From Chrysoperla carnea (lineage: Eukaryota > Arthropoda > Insecta > Neuroptera > Chrysopidae), in contig NC_058341.1 in NCBI RefSeq assembly GCF_905475395.1, positions 67,525,501 to 67,589,500 of the forward strand: DNA of 64,000 bases, read 5' to 3'. Shown piece by piece: positions 61,442 to 64,000 of this stretch. A model generated the notes under the pieces. The model saw nothing but the letters and a program-made list of their open reading frames with translations, had not been told where the DNA came from and ran no database searches. Position 1 is the first letter of the stretch. Each line of letters opens with the position of its first letter. The position numbers were made by a program, and so were the translations under genes.

Positions 61442-61807
61442 TCAATTATTGACTAATATTTTTTTATTTAATTGTTCCTCAACAAACGTTAATTTCTTTA
61501 AAACATCAGGTTGTAAACCATGATCCATGTTATTATCCGCTGTGAAAATATTCAATTCATTTTTGATTTTAAATTTATGACAAATACAACAAAACCCATC
61601 TATATTAATTTGTAAATGAAACCAACGACGATGACATACATTACATACTTCAAAATTCAAATTCTTTTGAGCAATCTCAAAATTTTCTGCATACATTTTA
61701 AAATTAATATCATCTTGATAAAGATATAATTCTTCTTGATCTTGTTTTCGTCGTTTCCGATGATCACGCATTAATGATCGATTACGATCACGCTCTTTAC
61801 GACCCAT
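61442..61807 (-). CDS. Helitron-type N-terminal zinc-finger protein fragment
   Basis: ATG at 61807. The protein of 121 residues starts with a very basic region (GRKERDRNRSLMRDHRKRR), then has CNVCHRRWF, FCCICHKFK, and NNMDHGLQPDVLKKLTFVEE. The paired CxxC motifs followed by an N-M-x-x-G…P…L…LT-x-x-E-E box are what I know from the region preceding the Helitron helicase-like domain in animal Helitron proteins and their relatives. The frame stops a few residues after the EEQL motif, so the Rep and helicase domains are absent. It may be a truncated Helitron gene or a domesticated exon. There are no stops or frameshifts inside, which is unusual for a decayed transposon. It lies just beyond a family E MITE. 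Confidence 0.6.
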   Translation of the reverse strand: MGRKERDRNRSLMRDHRKRRKQDQEELYLYQDDINFKMYAENFEIAQKNLNFEVCNVCHRRWFHLQINIDGFCCICHKFKIKNELNIFTADNNMDHGLQPDVLKKLTFVEEQLNKKILVNN

Positions 61808-62669
61808 CAACGTCGTGGCATTTTATTGCTTTAATAACAATTAATTAATAACTATAAAATTATAATAACTATAATTAAAATTTTTTCATTACTTGTATTA
61901 ATATCACTTAAATTTTTTAGTTATTCTACTGTAGAACTGCAAAAATTAATTGTCTATGTTTTGTTATCACGTTTTTTGTATTTTTCATTATGAAGCTTTT
62001 TAATACTTGAAAGAATCTACAGATGGCCACTCAATGAAAATTAATATTAAAATTGTACCAAAAAGTTATATTTTAACATAGATGATAAAATTGTTTTGTT
62101 TTTTAAACGAACAAAACAGTAAAAAAATTGGTTCATTTTTCAAGCTAGCAGGCTAGATCGAAAAAACTTCGTTCAGAAACTATTATTTAGTATTTTAATG
62201 AAATTTACAAACTTTAGGCGAAATTGGTCCAAAGGTTTCCGAGAAATTTTGACTATTTACTTTTGATTAAAGTTTGATACATTAATAAAATAGATATAAA
62301 TAAGGGCGCCTAGCGACTCAATTGTGTGTAACGCGGGAAGTTTTGCTAATAGACTTCAAGCCCTTTAATGTAAGCGATAAAGAATAAAGACATCAAACAG
62401 AGGACATTGCATAGAAATTAAATACAATTATATGGTATATTTCTCAATAAGCTTATATGAATAAGAAATAAAAATTTCCACGCAAGTAAGACTAACAATT
62501 GGTTCTTTTTCCATTCATTAAAAATACTGGTCGGTACTTCAAACTGAATATATTTACTTTACATTAGTTTCCTAGAACAATTAAGTTTTCTTTCGATTAT
62601 CTTAAATACTTGAATGTACACTGTTCATCAAAAGTATCGAACCACTTCGAAAAATTTAATTTTTACATC
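61808..62669. other. No gene recognised
   Basis: A+T-rich sequence upstream (minus strand) of the Helitron-type ORF; no promoter or further domain is recognised. Confidence 0.4.
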
Positions 62670-63345
62670 TTGCATATATGAAATATATATCAAGATATAC
62701 AAATTTTAGTTTCAAGTTTGTAGCACTGAGAACTATTAATAACGATACGAACAAAATTTTGGTTTAGATGTTCATAATCATCACCTAATTAGTCCATTTC
62801 ATCACGATAACTCAAATACGAAAGAAGATGTCAAGCTGAAATTTTTGTAGCGTGCTCAGGATGTAAAAAGTCCGACTTCGTAAATGAGCAACATAAGTCA
62901 TTTAGGTCTTGGGTCCATCTTATAAACCGTAAGAACGTAAATAGAACATAAGTTTAAATATAAGAAATTATCCCTATCAAAAATAAACAACTTTTGTTTA
63001 AATCATTTTTTCTTAAGCATCTTTGGTTACCCGTGTTTACTCCAAAACTACACAAAATACCAGTTTGAAAATTTGTAGGTTGCTTTCAATAATAATTAGT
63101 CTATTGATTATAATTTCATACCAAATCTGTCCGTTAATAAAAAGGGGGACTAATCGAAATTTTTTCGAAATTGCATAAGGGCGGCCAGAGTGTCACCATT
63201 TTATTTGAGATAACTGTTTTTATTTTTTTAACCTTATCTAATTTATAAAACACTACACTGGTCTGGTATTTGAGACTGTGTATACCGGGTTTTTTAACAA
63301 TTAACTCAATCAATTGCTTATTTTTAATTGTTTTTAACGAAATTT
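62670..63345 (+). mobile_element. Family A element, diverged
   Basis: It has CAAGTTTGTAGCACTGAG, ATCACCTAATTAGTCCATTT and a terminal CAATTAACTCAATCAATTG. An insertion-like stretch interrupts it at about 63060-63270. Confidence 0.62.
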
Positions 63346-63929
63346 CAAGCAGATGTACGTCCCTGGAAATTATCGGCAAATGTCAACCACAGTTCAATCG
63401 AAAATTAATTTTGTTTAATCTTTCTGTAATTCTGTTATTCCCTTAGCTAATAGGAGCTGGTATTCCATAACCACCTGGCGAAGAATGGTCATCTCTCAAG
63501 AAAAGCCAAGATTTATGCGTATACAAGGCTGTTGTAAAGCTAGTAGCATTATACGGCAGTAAAACTTGGGAACTATTGGAAAGAAAAGAAAATGTTGACT
63601 TTCGAATGAAATTTTTTTAATAGAATTTTTGCCCCATTAATGATGGTGATCATCGGAGGCCTAGAAGGAACTTAAAAGCTGCAGCAAAACTAAGGTGAAC
63701 TGAACATTATCGCGTTCATTAAACATGCAATATGTATAGACAGCAATTAAGTTCCTAAATAGATTAGACGAGGAAATTTAACAATTTACCACGAAAGTTT
63801 CTAAAGTAAGATGGATCGTGAGGCAGTTTTTTGCATTATTAGGTTTTAGAACGTATTTATAAACTTTGTGAACATTGCAAATTAAGAGGATAATTTTCCT
63901 CGTTTGTGCATTAAAAAATACATTTTTAT

Positions 63930-64000
63930 ACCATATATATATGAAATATACATATATAGTATATTAAGTTTAGTCCCGAGTTTGTAACGTTAAAAAATAA
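63930..64000 (+). repeat. Family A element, cut by window end
   Basis: The first 70 bp of another copy: TATACCATATATATATG, then TAGTCCCGAGTTTGTAACG. Confidence 0.6.

Overview
The window looks like intergenic or intronic DNA from an insect-type eukaryotic genome. It is very A+T rich (about 30% G+C by eye) and has no operons, no dense coding and no rRNA or intact tRNA genes. Most of what can be recognised is mobile DNA: a Penelope-like retroelement, a LINE remnant, Helitron and hAT pieces, tRNA-derived SINE-like pieces, and many non-autonomous elements with long terminal inverted repeats. Repeats with the telomere-like motif TTAGG and the mix of repeat families fit an arthropod. The order or species cannot be resolved from the sequence alone.

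Layout: 1-9 kb is A+T-rich spacer with an 8-bp-TSD hAT-like MITE (6179-6855), one copy of the 'GGAC' repeat family (about 4.76-5.29 kb) and a foldback element (7768-8560). From 9 to 27 kb come a SINE-like piece, a TA-flanked foldback MITE (9479-10045), further foldback elements (12.6, 19.0, 20.4, 23.4, 24.6 and 26.3 kb), a 5'-truncated, frameshifted LINE 3' end (14374-15022), and two perfect tandem duplications of 147 and 158 bp. From 27 to 32 kb are copies of two interspersed families, each as an inverted pair.

The centrepiece is 31954-35873: two uninterrupted, apparently identical Penelope-like ORFs (reverse transcriptase plus GIY-YIG endonuclease) in head-to-head orientation. They form a palindrome with arms of about 1.9 kb around a 51-bp spacer, and the whole insertion is bounded by one 12-bp target-site duplication. 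Each arm carries a hammerhead-ribozyme-like motif in its 3' UTR. A second, 212-bp copy at 40850-41061 has the same inverted left end and the same right tail, and is nested inside another foldback element.

From 36 to 53 kb there are further family repeats, a higher-order satellite-like array (189-bp unit of 95+94 bp monomers, 46.57-46.99 kb) and a short Helitron-like element (49593-49929). The only convincing host-gene signal is a first coding exon on the minus strand (53434-53605, ending in GTAAGT). A Helitron-type zinc-finger ORF lies at 61442-61807, and an hAT MITE with an 8-bp TSD sits in a SINE-like sequence at 60155-60550. Nothing suggests cooperating host genes; the story of the window is transposon structure and nesting.
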